In this document: piece by piece, positions 62,624 to 64,000 of the stretch | Layout of the letters: the number at the start of each line of letters is the position of its first letter | Numbering within the stretch: the first letter of the stretch is position 1 | DNA from: Parahoeflea alexandrii | GTDB lineage: Bacteria; Pseudomonadota; Alphaproteobacteria; Rhizobiales; Rhizobiaceae | Direction: 5' to 3' | DNA: 64,000 nucleotides | NCBI RefSeq assembly: GCF_024105735.1 | Contig: NZ_JAAAML010000001.1 | Location: forward strand, 124,001 to 188,000 | The notes under the pieces: generated by a model | Databases searched by the model: none | What the model was told of the DNA's origin: nothing | The model's input: only the letters and a program-made list of their open reading frames with translations | Position numbers and translations under genes: made by a program

Positions 62624-62653
62624 GGGTGGACCCGGGAAAGGCCGGGTCCACCC
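62624..62653 (+). promoter_or_regulatory. Intercistronic hairpin between dctP and dctQ
   Basis: GGGTGGACCCGG (62624-62635) and CCGGGTCCACCC (62642-62653) form a perfect 12-bp stem with a 6-base loop, 23 bases after the dctP stop. No T-run follows, so it should stabilise or thin out the transcript rather than end it fully. Confidence 0.65.
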
Positions 62654-62691
62654 CGACGACGGCTGGGGCATCCGGCATCCTGGGGGACGCA

Positions 62692-63372
62692 ATGAATATC
62701 TATCTGCCTTACATCATCATGGGCGCGGTGATTGCGCTTTTCTGGCTTGCGGAACGCCGCAACCCGGATGCGGTCACCCGGTTTGAAGAAAACGTGCTGG
62801 CTTTTCTTCTGGCGCTCATCACGATTGTTTCCTTCACACAGGTGGTGGCCCGCTACGGCTTCAACAGCGGCTGGACCGGAGCGCTGGAATTCACCCGGAT
62901 CCTGTTTGCGTGGATGATCCTGTTCGGGATGAGTTATGGGCTCAAGCAGGGCATGCATTTGGGCGTCGACGCGCTGCTGCGGCTGTTTCCCAAACCGGTG
63001 TTCCGGTTCTTCGCCATCTTCGGCGCTGTCTGCGCCTTTCTCTATGCCGCCATTCTGATCGAATCGGCATGGCTCGGGATCTTCGGCGCCAACACCAGCG
63101 GCGGCGCGATGGTTTACTGGGCGAAATTCTTCCAGATCGGCATCGGCCTCGATGACCTGCGCTATCCGGAATGGATGCAGGAGACATTCGGCCTGAAGGA
63201 GCGGGTGCAGCGCTGGATTGCCTACCTCATTCTGCCGATCGGACTGGGCCTTTTCGGTTTTCGTGCGCTGCAGGCCATGGTGGCCATCTGGCGCGGTGAC
63301 CGTGAGCTGATCATTGCCGGACATGAGGCGGAAGACCTCGTTGCCGAAAACCGCAACGTGCTGAAGGACTGA
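62692..63372 (+). CDS. dctQ: C4-dicarboxylate TRAP transporter small permease DctQ, 226 aa
   Basis: This is the small four-helix membrane subunit. The first segment is PYIIMGAVIALFWLAE, and the conserved region is SYGLKQGMHLGVDALLRL. It is somewhat longer than typical DctQ (160-200 aa), as in Rhodobacter DctQ (227 aa). The ATG at 62692 is 6 bases before dctM after the stop, so the two are coupled. Confidence 0.92.
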   Translation: MNIYLPYIIMGAVIALFWLAERRNPDAVTRFEENVLAFLLALITIVSFTQVVARYGFNSGWTGALEFTRILFAWMILFGMSYGLKQGMHLGVDALLRLFPKPVFRFFAIFGAVCAFLYAAILIESAWLGIFGANTSGGAMVYWAKFFQIGIGLDDLRYPEWMQETFGLKERVQRWIAYLILPIGLGLFGFRALQAMVAIWRGDRELIIAGHEAEDLVAENRNVLKD

Positions 63373-63378
63373 TCCGTC

Positions 63379-64000
63379 ATGGAAACCGCAATTCTCTTCA
63401 TTCTCGTCCTCGGGCTTCTGTTTGTCGGCGTGCCGGTTGCAGTGTCGCTGGGTCTTTCCTCGATCATCCTGATCGCCTTCTTTTCCGCCGACTCGATGTC
63501 CTCGGTCGCCATCCAGCTGTTCACTGCCGCGCAGAACTACACATTGCTTGCCATTCCGTTCTTCGTGCTGGCCTCGGCGTTCATGTCGACCGGGGGCGTG
63601 GCCAAGCGTATCATACGCTTTGCCATTGCAACGGTGGGGCATTTTCGCGGTGGCCTGGCCATGGCGAGCGTGCTCGCCTGCATGCTTTTTGCCGCACTGT
63701 CCGGGTCTTCCCCGGCTACCGTGGTGGCGATCGGCACCATTGCCATCGCCGGGATGCGGCAGGTTGGATACTCCAAGGAGTTCGCGGCCGGCATCATTGC
63801 CAATGCGGGAACGCTCGGAATTCTGATTCCGCCATCGATCGTCATGGTGGTCTATGCCGCGGCCACGGATGTGTCGGTCGGTCGCATGTTCCTTGCCGGT
63901 GTGATCCCGGGCATTCTTGCCGGTCTCATGCTGATGATCGCGATCTACATCGTGGCGCGGATCAAGGGTCTGCCGTCTGAACCCTGGCGTGGATTTGGCG
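63379..64000 (+). CDS. dctM: C4-dicarboxylate TRAP transporter large permease DctM, 3' end beyond the window
   Basis: This is the large membrane subunit. The visible 207 residues include LFVGVPVAVSLGLSSIILIA, LASVLACMLFAALSGSSPAT in slightly varied form, and GTLGILIPPSIVMVVYAAAT, the DctM hallmark. The frame is open at the window end, so about half of the expected 430-440 residues is missing. The start is 6 bases after dctQ. Confidence 0.92.
   Translation, partial: METAILFILVLGLLFVGVPVAVSLGLSSIILIAFFSADSMSSVAIQLFTAAQNYTLLAIPFFVLASAFMSTGGVAKRIIRFAIATVGHFRGGLAMASVLACMLFAALSGSSPATVVAIGTIAIAGMRQVGYSKEFAAGIIANAGTLGILIPPSIVMVVYAAATDVSVGRMFLAGVIPGILAGLMLMIAIYIVARIKGLPSEPWRGFG

Noticed and set aside
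62044-63642. A 532-codon minus-strand frame over dctP/dctQ/dctM
   Set aside because: It is antisense to three clear TRAP genes and has shadow composition.
1-64000. CRISPR array, insertion sequence, integrase, rRNA or tRNA genes
   Set aside because: I saw no spaced direct repeats, transposase motifs, attachment-site duplications or RNA-gene signatures. A covariance-model search would be needed to exclude small RNAs.

Overview
The window is ordinary, gene-dense alphaproteobacterial chromosome. It is high in GC, has tight operons with ATGA overlaps, and carries many ABC and TRAP importers with few mobile signatures. A rhizobial-type xylose operon, a DctB/DctD two-component system, lysS beside gltX, and a Na+-translocating NADH:quinone reductase (NQR) together suggest a marine member of the Hyphomicrobiales (a Hoeflea-like organism). 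That placement is inference. I see no rRNA, tRNA, CRISPR array, transposase or integrase.

Region 1 (1-17.7 kb) is a methylated-amine and guanidino-compound island. It holds a class I glutamine amidotransferase, two choline-kinase-like phosphotransferases, a methyltransferase, an FAD/GcvT-type sarcosine or dimethylglycine dehydrogenase, a glycine-betaine-type ABC importer with a fused double permease, and a DeoR regulator. A creatinase follows, and behind a PotABCD-type importer with enlarged permeases. Creatinase yields sarcosine plus urea, and the FAD/GcvT enzyme could carry sarcosine on to glycine.

Region 2 (18-26 kb) holds a DUF1194 protein, a YbdK-family carboxylate-amine ligase, a D-2-hydroxyacid dehydrogenase, a 66-residue membrane protein, an amidase and a complete TRAP transporter.

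Region 3 (26-35.6 kb) is a sodium and redox locus. A CPA2 antiporter and a secreted five-heme cytochrome c lie divergently from nqrABCDEF-apbE-nqrM and a CBS-domain gene. NqrB is short, and the threonine that normally carries covalent FMN is apparently methionine. A near-perfect FNR-type box lies between the divergent units.

Region 4 (35.6-43.6 kb) holds acetate kinase and a BMP-type nucleoside/base ABC importer in an operon with a cytosine-deaminase-family enzyme. The equivalent of E. coli CodA Asp314 is Cys in that enzyme.

Region 5 (43.6-57.9 kb) holds lysS and gltX, then a LacI regulator with xylB and xylA, a PcaD-like hydrolase and a GH1 beta-glucosidase. A trhO / amino-acid oxidase / hydroxyproline epimerase operon follows, then a KDPG aldolase and a DUF533 protein.

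Region 6 (58-64 kb) is dctBD followed by a DctPQM TRAP transporter behind a textbook sigma-54 promoter. dctM is cut by the window end.

One theme crosses regions. In four of the five importers a perfect GC-rich hairpin sits directly after the solute-binding-protein gene and before the membrane-component genes, probably to keep binding-protein mRNA in excess.
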